DNA of 64,000 nt, taken from Metellina segmentata. Taxonomy: Eukaryota > Arthropoda > Arachnida > Araneae > Tetragnathidae. Under the pieces are notes generated by a model. The model saw only the letters and a list, made by a program, of their open reading frames with translations. It did not search any database and was not told where the DNA came from. The DNA is taken from the NCBI GenBank assembly GCA_947359465.1, contig OX375883.1, forward strand, positions 14,882,088 through 14,946,087, read 5' to 3'. Shown here one piece after another: positions 44,545 through 57,375 of the stretch (position 1 is its first letter; each line of letters starts with the position of its first letter). The position numbers and the translations under genes are program-made.

Positions 44545-44787
44545 TCCTGATTCTTGATATGTAGTACAATTCAAAGAACAGTTCTTTTGGAAAGAACAGA
44601 AACGGATAAAACTGTATTTTCCATCCCTACCTTCTGAACGACTTGCATATATGTGATACGTATTGCGCAAGCCGTCATCGGATTTTTTTATTTTTCGCCT
44701 CTTTTTGAAATGGTTCCTGTCGGTTAATCACTTTACGAAAACTGTGCATTTCGGCGTCCCGATGCAGTGCTTGGGGAAAAGGGGACG
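44545..44787 (+). repeat. Direct repeat, copy 2
   Basis: Second copy of 43940-44195. Both contain AAGAACAGTTCTTTTGG, a small palindrome. Confidence 0.8.
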
Positions 44788-44879
44788 TACGGTCACAACT
44801 TATAAACCATCAGCTCCTCTCCTCGACAATGCATGAATCAACAAGTATATACTTCAACACAGGGATATCTTCATACCTT

Positions 44880-44960
44880 CACAAAATTTTCCCTACCGCT
44901 GATAGAATTAAAACGCATGCGCTATCTATCGGATATTCTAAGTTTTAACAATTAACAACT
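44880..44960 (+). repeat. Diverged single arm of the palindromic repeat
   Basis: AAAATTTTCCCTACCGCTGA ... TTCTAAGTTTTAACA follows the arm at 10275-10396. No inverted partner nearby. Confidence 0.6.
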
Positions 44961-45021
44961 CATGTCTCCATCCACTTGGTGATTTAACTGTAGGAAAACT
45001 ACTTACCAACAAGTCATAATT

Positions 45022-48000
45022 GGGTCATTCCACGTGAAATGAGCAAAAATCAGGAAAAACCCGTGGCCGTATGGTAATGGATTTTCATGAAATTTGGTAC
45101 AGGGGTTTAGTTTATGCATAAATAACGATATCCAAAAGAATAAGGTTCAAAATTAAATATTTTCGAAGTTGGAGGCATTTTTAGGACTTCCAACTTTGAA
45201 GAACAGCTGTGAAATCGCTTAATGTTGCATGTTTGAAGTTCTGTTTCTCAAAAACTACTTAACGTAGACAAACATGTTTTACATTTTTATAATCTGTAAA
45301 AAATTTCCTTTTTTTTTCACTGTGGCAACAATCTTTTTGAGCATCATATTTAAACCAAAATTTAGTTGCAAAAAATGGAAAATTGTCATTTTTGACAGAA
45401 TTAAAAACATTTCTATGGGCTAAAGAAATTTTACGACATACTTTAAATTTATGCCAGTTACAATGCTAGATATGATAATATTACTGATAGAGTTTGGAAG
45501 TCGTATTTTTTAATTCTTTCATCTTCAAAATAGCTACCGAAAAGTACAAAATGATAATTTTCTACTCTAAATAGGCATAAGAAATCAAATGAAAGACAGC
45601 TTTTACAAAACCGACATTTCACAGGAATACAGTTTAATAAGTTTATTACTTGGAAAAAGAAAATCAGGATTGTAATTTGAGTCCTAAAGCAACAATAATA
45701 AAAACAAAATCACAACATTTGCTTCCCACTCTATGCATGTTACGAGAACTTCAATGATAACAGTGAAATAAACTATAGATAATGAAACCCTAATTGAACA
45801 AAGAAATACCAAATCATTTTTAACTTAAAAGGTGAATTATAAAAGCAGAAAAAATGAGTGTCAAAACAAGCTTAAAAATTTCAACGTAGTATCATAGAAA
45901 TTGTGAATTTTAACTAATTACCTTTTCAAATTCACGATGTGGTAAAGCTCCGAAGTTAAATTTTGCTTCTTCTATTATTGAAACGTGATTTTTTTTGTGC
46001 TGCTGAATTCTTTTTAAACTCTTTACTTCTTTTCCTGGCGATTGCGATAAATATGACACTCGAATTAGTGTCGTACAATTTGGAATAGGAATGTAGCAAT
46101 GACAGTTACGAGTTCCCGTAATGGTTGCGGTCACTTCATTAAACCTCTTTTTTTGTTGAAGATAAGACTCAATTTGAATAACATCAGTTGAAGGCACATA
46201 AAAGAATTTGATGTTTGAAATGGTTGAAGTACAGAAGGAAAATAGTTGTTTTGCATTTAAAATCTGATTGTTGTATGGTCTCTGTAAACTTGTTCTTGCG
46301 GCTAACCGTTTGATAATTCCACCGATTCCATCGCATGGGCTTTTGCCATGACTTGTAGCGAAAAAGTGCCATTCTGCCTTCAATTCAAAATGGGATTCAT
46401 GATGGCAAATGTTGGAAACGTTTTTCCGGTTTTTATACTGTGCTGAATACCTATCGCTGAAATAGATAAGTTTCTTCACAGAAAGAAACCTTTCTTTTAT
46501 AAAAAGGATTACGGAAGTCTGAAATGCAAATACACTCAATGTTTCATGTCTAGTATGGTCACTAATGACATACATTGAAAGGATTTGAAACTTGTTTCGT
46601 TATCCTTCCCATAAAGTACAAATGGGTGCAGTGTAGCTTGAGTAGTTTCCCAATGGAATCATTAAATTGCATCCTGAACAATAAATGAATAATTTTCTGA
46701 AAAATCGAGGAGTACAATGCACTCCTCCTGGGAAACAGTCAATTTCTTTTCCTCCAAAAATTTGGACTGCGATTTAGCAATGAAATGATGTTTTGTCAAT
46801 CCAGACATACTCTCAACAAGTGAGTCAAGAAATTCTTCTGTTGACTGGACTTTTGTGATTAGAGTAGATCTGTCGGTCGAAATCCAACGCTTGTAAATTA
46901 TTTCTTCTAAATTTTGGAAAACCTCAAACTTTTCTATTTGAGCACGAAATTGATCTTTTGGACACTTATCACATTCTCCGAACATACATTTTTCCTTTTC
47001 AATGTTACAAACATATAATTTCATTAGCTCTAGCAAAGAATAATGAAGTTTAATAGCGTGTAACATCAGTTTCATATTTTGATGTATGGTGCACACACAC
47101 ACGGAATGTGTACCATTACTTCCAGCTTGTACACAATGTTGCGGTCTTAATTCAGCGAATTTACTGAAACCAATCTTTGCACTCCCATGCTGTTCCTTAA
47201 ACTGCTGGTATCCTTCTTTTAAGTTACAAAGAATCAACCTTTTTTGTTTTGAGACTTTACCTTCATCTGCGTTTACATTAACACAGATTTTTTTTTCCCT
47301 GGACATAGCCGACTTATGTCATCAGACTCGTAAAAGTTTATAACTATTGCAATAATATTGTCATTAATTTTTTTGCCTTGTCTCTTAGCAGGTTTTCCTT
47401 GCTAAATACAATGTGGTAGAAAATTCTGTCCTCATTTTTTCCAGACTCCAGCTCTTTGGAACAAAAGTAAGAATTTGAATTTTTTTTCTGCAGGGGATGT
47501 TGTTTCAGCAAACTTTGCTTTCAGCTGTTCTATTAAACAATAAAAAATCTTCCTTACTTTCAGCAGCATGTGTACTATTAATTTTATTGAGGTTTACTTG
47601 CAAAACAGTTCCCAAATTTATTTTAGCAGTTGAAACATTTTTCTGTAATTTTCTTCTGCCATAACGTTTTCTTTGAGTCATGCTGAGTTTACGAACCTTT
47701 TTAACAGGCGAATTTCCCATGTTCTGTAGTCTGTTATTGAGTTTCTCGTACTGTTTCTCTAAAGCTCTTCCGTTTCAAAATCAAAATCCGTTTCATCCTC
47801 TTCTGTAATAAAATTTTTAACACCAATTTCACATGTGAGACGGATCTTTTTACCTGGCGAGAGCAATCCAGCTGATTTCTTGGCAATATCTAGTGTTATT
47901 ATTAGCAGGGACTTTCTCACGGCACGTTTGTGACTTTTAAAAGGATTACAACAAGTTCGTCGGAATAAGTAAGTATACTTCAGTAAATACACTTTCTCAT

Positions 48001-49193
48001 GGTGAAGACAAATGTTTTCAAACTTCCTACCTAATTTCAAATACAACAATTTTCTGGCTTTATCTGTAAGTTCGGAAAGTTCTTTTAATCCGATTTCTTT
48101 TACATAATGGATTTTATGGCAGTTTTCTTGCAACATTTCTCCCACGTCACATTTCGAAAGTTCGTGAATTTTAAAATCTCTTTTACTATCGAAATCACAA
48201 ACATAGTAATAATATTTCCTAAAAACTACAAGAAAATCAAAAAGACTTCTCTTACCGACTAATGATCATTTCACTGGATGGAACACTTATGGATTGCCAC
48301 TTGAACATTCGCCTGTGTTCGAAAGCTTTCGGTTCCGCAAAAAATTATCAGTTTATAGCAACCCAAGCACATTTATAACCATAATTCATTTAGTAGTGTT
48401 AAATTTATTCTATTATCTGTCATTGAATGTAATAGCATCTCTTTCAATGAGGAAATGGATGTCTTAATGGCGTGTTTCCGCCTGTTTTGTTAAATCATGC
48501 GATAAAATAAAACTAGTTTTCATCTAGTTAAAAATGCTCCTGGGACGAAAATAAGCAAATTACAATTATGAAAATTTCAGGACAGATAATATACATCTGG
48601 ACACATAATACTGAAAATTTGTGAGTTTTTCAGAGCTGTCCTTCACAGTAAAATTTGTATTTAAAAATACAGAAAAATCGCCGTTTGCAATTATTTTCCT
48701 TTTTTATTATTTTTTTTCTTTAATAAGGAATATGACTACAATCACTAAATTATACCTACCTTTTATATAGAAGAAGGGCTTTGTTAAGAATTATTTTTGA
48801 TATTGTCTTTCCCTTTTTAGAGGTACTAAAGCAATTTGAAATTGGTATCATATTGGACAAATCTCTATTTTCGCCGATCCTTCAGAACGAGAAGTGCCGG
48901 ATATTAAACAAAATTCTGACAATTCCTGAAAGAACTTTTACTGAAGAATGTAATAATATAAAAATTTGTGTCAATAACTTTTTGAAATATTGGGTCTCAA
49001 ACAGGCTACTATTAGTGCTACAAAAATCTACATTTGTGTGACCTTGAATTTTAAAATTCAATAAAAAATAAAATATCCATTTTTGACATTTAATATTTGG
49101 CAGTTCCTCCTTACTATATGCGATCTATTTAGAAACTAATTTTCATTAAAATCGGAGATGCGTCAGCCACAGGCAATTTGCGTGGAATGAACC
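45022..49193 (-). mobile_element. DNA transposon with AATT duplications, 4,172 bp
   Basis: Ends GGGTCATTCCACG and CGTGGAATGAACC pair over 13 bases (one difference), flanked by AATT on each side (45018-45021, 49194-49197). The interior encodes on the minus strand a broken multi-segment gene of a family repeated in many arthropod genomes. The 4-bp duplication would fit the Sola superfamily, but I am not certain of the assignment. Confidence 0.75.
45910..48180 (-). pseudogene. Transposase-like gene of the 45-49 kb element, broken
   Basis: Four collinear segments. (1) 48180-47759: KDFKIHELSKCDVGEMLQEN, LHHEKVYLLKYTYLFRRTCC, NPFKSHKRAVRKSL. (2) 47720-47505: a basic segment, SPVKKVRKLSMTQRKRYGRR. 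(3) 47306-46662: KIGFSKFAELRPQHCVQAG, THSVCVCTIHQNMKLMLHAI, CDKCPKDQF, ECIVLLDFSENYSFIVQDA. (4) 46575-45910: IYFSDRYSAQYKNRKNVSNI, AEWHFFATSHGKSPCDGIGG, TIKRLAARTSLQR-like, then PGTRN-like GTRNCHCYIPIP. DFSEN in segment 3, FSDRYSAQYKNR (normally FSDGAASQYKNR) and HGKSPCDG are probably nuclease residues. Frameshifts separate segments 3 and 4. Function is inferred from recurrence and context only. Confidence 0.7.
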
Positions 49194-49197
49194 AATT

Positions 49198-51027
49198 GCT
49201 GTAAAATTTTGTAATCGACCAAATGTAATCAGAGATCACTTCTGGTGTATTAGAAAGTGGAAAGTGGAAACGCCGACGAGATGCTACATGTGATTCCACC
49301 AATATAAATTTATTTATATTTCAAATTCAAAACAATGTACTGGTGGTTAGCAAGATCCAAGACAACCAAGACTAGGTCTATAATTGTTGTCTTCGTAATT
49401 GATTTCTGTACATAATAGTTTTGTAAATCTGTTTTTATCTTTCGAATTTCAAGTTCGTTTGTTTGTCGAAATTAATAACAAATATAATATAATTTAATTT
49501 GGCAAAGCACAGTTGTCCTGTATATGCTCCTTGTCAGCGCCCTCTATGCAAAACTTTCTTAACTAAACATTCATTTTATCATTGCCTTTGTTCTTTCTTT
49601 ATGAATGTTTTCGTTTTACGAAATTTTGCCAGCATGAACTTTCAATAGTTACAAAATATTATTATTGAATTTTTTGCTATTAAATTAATGAATTTGCGTA
49701 GAATTTTCATTAAAATCTCTCGATTCCTTTGATATAACCTCCATTGCAGAAACTTATGCTTGCTTTAGGTTTTTAGATTCTTTGCAGAATTCTCTTCTGC
49801 GGAATGAAGTGAAAAAAAGATGCTATCAAATGTGATAAGTATTGAATTCCAAAATAATTTCAGGAGTGCCACTGCGGTACATTTGGCGGGTATTTCAGAA
49901 GGTAAATGTTCTGGAGTGCAATGGTTAATAACACGAAGGGATGGTGCAGAGGCAAAGAAACATTTACACACTTGTTGATTGTCGGTGTTCAGCGATGATT
50001 AGCAATGGGAAAGGGTATTTTAAGATGCAGCAGGAACGCGGAAGATGACGAGCAGAGATGACATTGGACAACACCAATGAATTTGCAGGGTCGATGGGGT
50101 TTTGCAAAAGAATGCGCCATACGTAATTCGACCCATGAAAGGACAACTTTATTTTCGGACAATTATAATATAACTCAAATTTTCATTATCATGCATAAAC
50201 TTAACTGTCTTTCTGTATTGTCTGTCTGAATTTTCTAATTTCATGATTTTTGTTTCTTTAAAACAAGTGTTTTCAGTAACAATTGAGGGCAATTTTCTAA
50301 TCAGGATGTCCGAATGTAGTCATCTTATAAAATTCTTCGTCAGATGGTGCAACAATCGCTGACGTAATCACTAATATGCAAGTAAATGAAAAGATAGAAC
50401 GTATAGTGCAACCGCGCCAAGTAAACCGGACGTCCTGCAGTAATACTTACATGTGAATAAATATCTGTTATTGTTATTGGCTTGTATGAATACCCAAAAA
50501 ACGTAAAAAGAAGCCAAAATATGGAATTTCGTGTCAAAATATGTAGCGCCATTTTCAAAATCTGCATCGTGTCGGATTATTTCTGGCGCTGCGTCCTCCG
50601 TTTTAGAAGTCGCCAATACAATTCCATCGTGATGAAAAGCATACGAATAGAAATACGGGCTTTTTGCTTTGCTCGATGTTGGTCTTCTAAATGAGTCATA
50701 TGCCCATATAACTCCCATACCCAAAATGAATCTTTATTCACGACGCATCGAGATTTTCTTCCGCGAAAGTATTTGCGTTTGGTAATGTTACTTTTCTCAG
50801 TCATACATTTTTGTCCATTACTCCGAACAACACGTTTCTTTTCAGGATATATTTTTTTCGTCGTTTAACACCTCATCCCAAAAATTCCCCCACAAAATTC
50901 TTGCAAAATCTTCTCGATGACATTTTGTAACAAATGTGGAGAATTTATTGGAACTTTGGAATCAATCTGAGTCCAAAAGTTTAAAGACTTCGCTCTTTGA
51001 AAAATCTGAGCAGCAAGAACAGAACCC
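49198..51027. other. Spacer with a dispersed repeat
   Basis: Apart from the repeat at 49400-49585 I see only short frames on both strands near 50340-50800, with no known motif. Confidence 0.45.
49400..49585 (+). repeat. Dispersed repeat, copy 2
   Basis: Partner of 33726-33912, diverged. Confidence 0.5.
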
Positions 51028-51225
51028 TGATAGATAGCAGTGGAAAGCTCACACCTGAGATGGAACCCTACTCTCCGAACGTCCTCACAACATCAACGTG
51101 AATACGTTTTTGGTCACAACGGATCTGACGTGCACCAGCCCGTCAACATGACGGTCATAGACTGGATTCGAACTCTCCGATTTCAAATCCCACGCTCTTC
51201 TAATCGGGCTAACGTGGCCCAGGGC
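51028..51225 (-). repeat. tRNA-derived SINE (main family), minus strand
   Basis: In reverse: AGAGTTCGAATCCAGTCTAT (B box), GTGCACGTCAGATCCGTTGT and TTCGGAGAGTAGGG. The 3' tail is missing. Confidence 0.7.
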
Positions 51226-51591
51226 AAAAATGGAAAAGTACCAAATATTTTAGTAAGAAAAGTCTGTTAATTTCATAACAGTCGGATAGTTAGTTTTAAA
51301 CCTACCCAGTTGCAAAGTTAGTTTCAAAGAACCAGTTGCCTTAGTGATTGATTGAAGTGTTAGTTAAAAACTTTTATTAGGATTTATCTATCAACATAAA
51401 ACTTACCAACAAAATTTAACTCAAATAAAATAACAGTGGATAGTTCAAATACAAATCTGACTTTAGTCAAATTTCTAAAAACCTACGTATAAAAGTAGCC
51501 ACGGTAACCTTAAGGTGATTGGTACTTGATTTAACATCGCACTGGAGAAACACTTCGGGCTAATGGCGAATGTCAGGTTGAAACCAAGGTT

Positions 51592-51650
51592 CATTGGTTG
51601 CTTTGGAGTTTTATGGGCCTAATTTGGCAATACTGCGCCAAACACAAGAT
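51592..51650 (+). repeat. Short repeat shared with 36357-36402
   Basis: TTTGGAGTTTTATGGGCCTA then ATTTGGCAATACTGCGCCA. The related TTTGGAGTTTTATGGGCGTG at 36362 is followed by AAGCCATGTTTCGCCA. Similar text ends the I-clade LINE, so it may be a LINE or SINE 3' relic. Confidence 0.4.
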
Positions 51651-51904
51651 CTACAAAGTCAAGAAATAAACAGAAACGCACACAATTAAAGCTTACACGG
51701 ACACAGAAGAAATGCTTCCAAGGAGGTATAATTGAACCTCCACCGCAACCCAGATGAGGAAGATCTGAGAACATGACGTCATTTTTAACCCCGGTCAGCC
51801 GACCGACGTCGACTTATACTATTCTTCACGCTTCCTTGCCAAACAGAGGATATTTTATGTCACGGCAGATTTAACATGCACCAGCCCCCACGTACACGGG
51901 TGTT

Positions 51905-52150
51905 TTTTTTTTTTTTTTCAATTAACGTCACACTGCAGCAACGCAACTGACTATTGGCGAAGATCGATCCCCGAAGGGAGAGATCCGAGGACAACACCAC
52001 GTTATTTTGAAGCACGGTCAGATGACTAGGTCACCCATCATTTACTCTACACACTACGTCAACGTGGCCATTTGAAACCAAGACAGATTAAACGTGCACC
52101 AACCCCCACGTACCCGAAGCTCTTTGATTGGATCGACTTCGGAATCTCTT
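51905..52150 (-). repeat. tRNA-derived SINE (main family), minus strand
   Basis: In reverse, the body blocks GTACGTGGGGGTTGGTGCAC, TTAATCTGTCTTGG, GACCTAGTCATCTGACCGTG and CCTCGGATCTCTCCCTTCGG and the tail GTTGCTGCAGTGTGACGTTA with poly(A), seen here as a T-run. A further partial copy lies just left of it (51760-51900). Confidence 0.7.
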
Positions 52151-52882
52151 ACTCTTCTTTGGCAAAATAATTGAAAAAACGCATAGCCGGAAATTTAAAG
52201 CGTATGGCTTAGAAACGGATCTAAAAGCTAAAAATGAATAATTAAAAGTGAATTATTTCTCGTTGCCATGGTAACTTCCTGAGTTTATTAATATACATAA
52301 ATATTCTAAGAATGTACTTATATACAACGGATTTCACTAGTTGAGTTACATTTTCATTAATTCCATTTTATTCCGATATAGATAAGATATACTAATTGCG
52401 TGTAAAGATAATTGGATTTACAAAAACATATCCACATCACATTTTATTGTGTTGGATACAAAAGTTTTCTGATTGTGTCTGACATTCAAAAAATAAAATT
52501 GGCCTTTGCCTTTTAAAAAAAACTTTGTTCTTACTACTTAAATTTGTCCAGTAAAAAATAATTTAGACTTTAACCAAATCTATACACAAAGAAAGTAAAT
52601 GAACATTTCAATGAGATGGATTAAAATTTTCTAGCCTAAAAGTGTGTCAGCCAAGTAAAGACACTTACGAAGCAATTCAAACCCGATGTATCCAATAGTT
52701 TTACTAATTTTAGAAATTATTTAGTAATATGGTAGATGCTTGCTTCTAAAGATGCAATTTTCCCGAACTTCTATTTGAGACATCCAACTAAATTACGAAT
52801 GAAGGGGAAATCTGAAATAGTTGGTAGACATTAATCTTGACTTTTATGTGTGTGTGACGGGGTATTTGGAATTATTTACTTA
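52151..52882. other. AT-rich spacer, nothing recognised
   Basis: No supported gene in about 730 bases. Confidence 0.5.
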
Positions 52883-54647
52883 CGGCCGTATTCACAAGTC
52901 CGAGTTAACTCGAGGATCAACGATAATCCGCGAGTTATCGAAAAAACCGTATTCACAAGTCCTGATCCGTGGTTTAAACTGCCGTTTCGGTGTTACATTT
53001 TGATCCTCCGAAATCGGCGAGTTAACTCGCGAGCTACATTTAACGCATGCGCAGTACCATCTTTTTGAAAAAGCAAAATGGAGGACACATTTCACTCTAT
53101 GCTCAATTACAGTATTCTTTCGACGACTGGACTGGATCTGTCATTACGGAGCACCTTCTATATAGCAGCTCATCTCATCATCATAATATTGCTTAAATGG
53201 AAAAATGGAAACATATTTTTATTGAAATTCAAAAGAAAAATGAAAATAAAGGTAGCTGCGTAAATCTTAAACAAGCAGCTTAGCGAAAAGATAGATGGCG
53301 CCACCTCTGTCCTATAAGCCGGAGAGAGCGAACGGTAGAAAACGACCATGGCAGATACAAATTCGTCGTAGAATAAAAATTATTCTGTTGAATTGTTACG
53401 AATGAAAGAAAATTGACAATGCAAGTCACTTTTCACACCACTAACACACACTCATACTGGCGAGTACAAAGATAATCAGATTACATACATCTGTCAAGAC
53501 ATTGTGTACAATTCTTTCTTGCAAAATTTAGGTTTCCATAAAAATTTAATTTGAAATTAAATACCTTTGCATTTTTTTTCCCAAACCCATATTAAAATGC
53601 TGTGCGAGTAATATTTATTCACAATTTGGAATCAATTCTACGGTGAAGTACGTGCTTGATCAGTATGAATGCATATTGGGGCGTCGTAACCAATGTAAAC
53701 AATACCATGTGATCGTGAGGTAGCCAATCACAGCGAGAGTCTCATTTTAATCCCCGGATCACTTAACACGCCGTTTGAGAATACCGTTTTTGATAATCCT
53801 CGAGTTAAGGGGGCTTACGACCATTAAACCTTCCAAAAATTCGATTTTTCAAATATATATATATATTAAAGTACATACATTTCTGATCATTTTGACACCA
53901 ACCGCATGACAAAATTCAAATAAATACCAGAGATATGAAAGAAAATCGAAAGGTACACTGAGCAGAACATGGGCTAATGTAACCAAAATTTTATCTTCAC
54001 GGCGGTTTTTCTCAGCTTTGTTTTTTTAGAAAAATCTCAGATTGAGCGCATGATATCTCAAGTACTATTGGAGCAACTTGTTCAAAAATTGGTATACATA
54101 TTCGTTAAACCTACATGCATGTTTTAAAACCACAATATTGAAAAAAAATTATTATTTTGGAATTTGGGGGAAGAAATTGTTGTTGACGTATCAGAATATT
54201 TACTGCTTCCATGAAACATAATTGATAAAAAATATTAAATTTTATTTATTATTTTTATTTTTTGCTTTTATTTTATTCTGTTATATATATAGAATAACAT
54301 ACGCTAAAATTTATTTGTATACATCTATTTGTTTATATGCAATCTTGCGCGCAGCACTGTTCCTCAAATCTTTACTCACAATAAAGTTATACCTTAACGA
54401 GCCCGACACAAAAACTCCTGCTAATATTTAAATCATGTTTGTACAATGTATTTTATACCTTAAAAATGCAGGAGCATAATGGAAAAAAAAAGTATTCCAT
54501 TTTATGCAATTCTTAAAAAATGACAGAGCTTCGAAACTGACCTTATTACTACTCCATCAAGAGTGGTTTAAAGGTCGTAAGCCCCCTTAACTCTTACTCG
54601 CGGATCAACTGATTCTCGAGTTAACTCGAGACTTGTGAATATGGCCG
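52883..54647 (+). mobile_element. 983-bp MITE, copy 3, carrying a nested element
   Basis: Same ends as copy 1, flanked by TTA on both sides (52880-52882, 54648-54650). Removing the nested 778-bp element and one TTAA leaves exactly 983 bp, the length of the other two copies. The 61-codon frame is at 53078-53263. Confidence 0.92.
53809..54586 (+). mobile_element. 778-bp TTAA-flanked non-autonomous transposon
   Basis: TIRs GGGGGCTTACGACCATTAAA and the inverse of GGGGGCTTACGACCTTTAAA (22 bases, one mismatch), flanked by TTAA (53805-53808, 54587-54590). TTAA targets are typical of piggyBac and some Kolobok or Sola3 elements. The interior has no transposase; it is AT-rich with a hydrophobic 69-codon frame at 54222-54431. 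Confidence 0.92.
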
Positions 54648-54650
54648 TTA

Positions 54651-56683
54651 GTGTCACAATGGGGCAACACAATGTTTCTTTCAATTCGGCTTACTTCGGC
54701 AAAACGTATTAATATTGCAGTGCGACAATTTTAAAGTTTCTTCAACTGCAAAAGAGTCGAAATAGCTTTTATAAATAGCCACCTCTTCAATATCATAAAT
54801 TTAGCAAAGTTCCCCAATACCATTATTTGTCTAAATACACATGGATGGCCACATCAATTTTGACATTTATATGGGCATATTACACTTTCACGCCATTTTT
54901 TAATGCGAACAAAAAAATCGAAAAAACTTTCATTTCAGGCAATTGGAAATATCTAAACTCCATATGCGCATGTAACCTTTCCGGGAAATACGTGGTCATG
55001 CATTATTATAGTCTGCGCCCTATAAGGAAGCCCCCAAAGCGCTTTGAACTCGGGACAAAAAGAAGCAGATGATCAGTCGGTAAGTATATTTGCGTTAGAT
55101 TTCCGTAATTATCAAGCATGACAAAAATTTTGAAAGTGCATTACTCGTGTTGGATCGAAAATCAATAAATAAAAAAAATTTGCTTACCATTATTATTAGT
55201 CAAAATGCCTGACGCGTTAAAGTATTTTCTAATTTTCAAAATAAGTATATACAATAAAATTTTGCTGCACGAATTTTCAAAATTACGATCCATTCTTAAA
55301 AATAACTGTCATGCACAGTTTCGGCAGCTTGATCATTTACAACAGAGTGTTGAGAGATTTCGGCACAGGTAACAACTACCTGAGCCTTTGGGCACAGTTG
55401 TTGGCTCACACAACTGAGTGGAATCGTTCCGACGCAGATAGAAACTAGCTAAAGCCGCGTCTACACAGGAGTTGCAAATATTATTCTCCCCTTTTTGTGT
55501 CTAAGACTCCTTTAGGGGACCCCTTTTCGATTCTTTTTATCGACCCACCCCGGTGTAAACGCTTGTCGACAACACTGTGACGTTATGTCCAGCCAAACAT
55601 AGAATATTTTTAGAAGAAAAATATATTTATAATATCTTGGATAGATAAAAGATTATTATACACTTTGTACATGAAGGAATGCAGTTTCAAAACTGAGGAG
55701 AGTGAAAATCGTCACTATTTTAGATGCACAGAGATCTATCAGAGATCATACGAAAGAGAGGCACATCGTACGCTCTCTCCAGAAGAAGTCCGACTCCGCG
55801 AAGTCCCGAAAGTCTCTTGCAGTCCCCTTCTTATAGCCGACCTCACAGCTGGGGACCAATTCCATCTCGTTAAAGTAAGTATCAAAAGGAACCGACTGGC
55901 TCGTTTGTCGGTCAGTCCAAAAATGTCCGGACTCGCCAACACATTCCGTTCCCACGAGAAACTCCCTACGGGGGTGGATAGCGTATAATCCCAGAGATGG
56001 TCCACAAAGAAGCGGCCTGCTTCAATGAAATCCTTTCACACGGGTTTCCCTTGACAATAACCCTTACAGGATGTTGATCTCACCACAACACAAAGGAGTG
56101 AGCACTCTTCTCACCCCTTTCTAGAGAAGAGTGATCATCCCTTTGTATCGTAGACAAAATACTAGCGATGAGGCAAAATGTCACAGAGAGTGAACAAAAG
56201 ACGGTGTGAGCCACGGAGCGCCGAAGGGCAGATGGGAGCGGATGATTGTTTGTAACACCGAAAGGGGAGAAAATAGGGGTGCATTTTCACCCAAAATTTC
56301 ATCACGCAGAAATGTCCCCAAAATTATTGCAGTTCTTCGATCTTTACGACTCCTGGTGGAAAACAAAATTGATGTTGCAAACACGCCAAATCGCCTCCCC
56401 AACACGAGATCTTGACGATACAATTAGAGCCGTTTCTAGGAATATTTTCGATGTTTGGAGGAAGGTTGCGTGTTTGCAATTGTGGTGTAAATGCGGATTT
56501 AGCTTTTCGGCGTGGGTTGATGGCAAAGTAACGTGCATATTCTAGGAAAGCAACTCATCGCGCGCGGGAAAGTCAATCAATTTTAACGATGAGAAAAAAT
56601 GTATTTAATATTCTCTAGTTTAATATATAATTAATTAATTTATGCAGAAGAAGGACAACAGATGATGTTCGATATTTTAGCGG
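54651..56683. other. Spacer, no gene recognised
   Basis: Several overlapping short frames at 55665-56005 and 56181-56545, on both strands, with no known motif. Confidence 0.4.
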
Positions 56684-56914
56684 TCACGCTGTCAATCGCT
56701 GTTTACACTTGGAATGATATCGTTCAAAATCGTTCTCTCGTGTTGGTAGTATCACATCTTTAAAAGCTAAATAGTTATCCGTGATGAATTTCAATGTTTC
56801 CAAACATTTTTGAAAACGTTCTTCTGTAAAAAAATTAAAGGTTCTGTTTTTTTCCCACATAATGCACAGTACGGTTTGACTGGCAACATATTCGATGCTA
56901 GATGGTCTGATCAT
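56684..56914 (-). pseudogene. Fragment of a repeated zinc-binding protein family
   Basis: LCIMWEKNRTFNFFTEERFQ, then KCLETLKF and, after a loop, FERYHSKCKQRLTA. The C ... YHxxC spacing recalls the N-terminal zinc-binding region of multi-copy, transposon-associated proteins of spiders; this is from memory and uncertain. The frame ends at 56684 without a further domain. Confidence 0.35.
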
Positions 56915-57255
56915 TTCGCTTCACAACAGTGGAACGCTAAGAGCAGATGCTCCAATTAGAAGGACAGCTGTCCCAAAATTTCGGAGGGGGCATGTAGGCA
57001 ATCGATGAGTTTGTATTAGCCTGATATGAAGTGGGCGCGACATCTGCACTCGTGCAGCTGAAGGTTTTTCCACCACTACCGAGCCAGCTGAATATTATTT
57101 TCTTGATTTATTTCTAAATAATTATCTCGTGTTGAATTTTTAGCCATTGTAAGATAATAATAAAAAAATAAAAAACACTTTTTTTGCATGTTTCTAACGC
57201 CTCCTGCCCCGCCTACACCCACCGCGGTCGTGGCAGCTGAATTTGATTTTGGACA
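56915..57255. other. Spacer left of the Helitron-like element
   Basis: Nothing recognised. The last bases ...GGACA give the host A expected before a Helitron. Confidence 0.4.
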
Positions 57256-57375
57256 TCTATATATAGAATTCAAATACCACTCACTCACTCACTGACTCAT
57301 TACTGTATCTCAAGAACTACAAGTCCTAGGAAGCTGAAATTTTGCAGGGTGTTTCTTCTTATAACGTAGGGGTGC
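57256..57375 (+). repeat. Helitron-like 5' end
   Basis: TC start, short TCAC repeats and the AAGTCCTAGGAAGCTGAAAT segment. Confidence 0.7.

Noticed and set aside
50340..50804. Overlapping minus-strand frames of 75-117 codons
   Set aside because: No known domain, overlapping frames in both directions, no repeat partner in the window.
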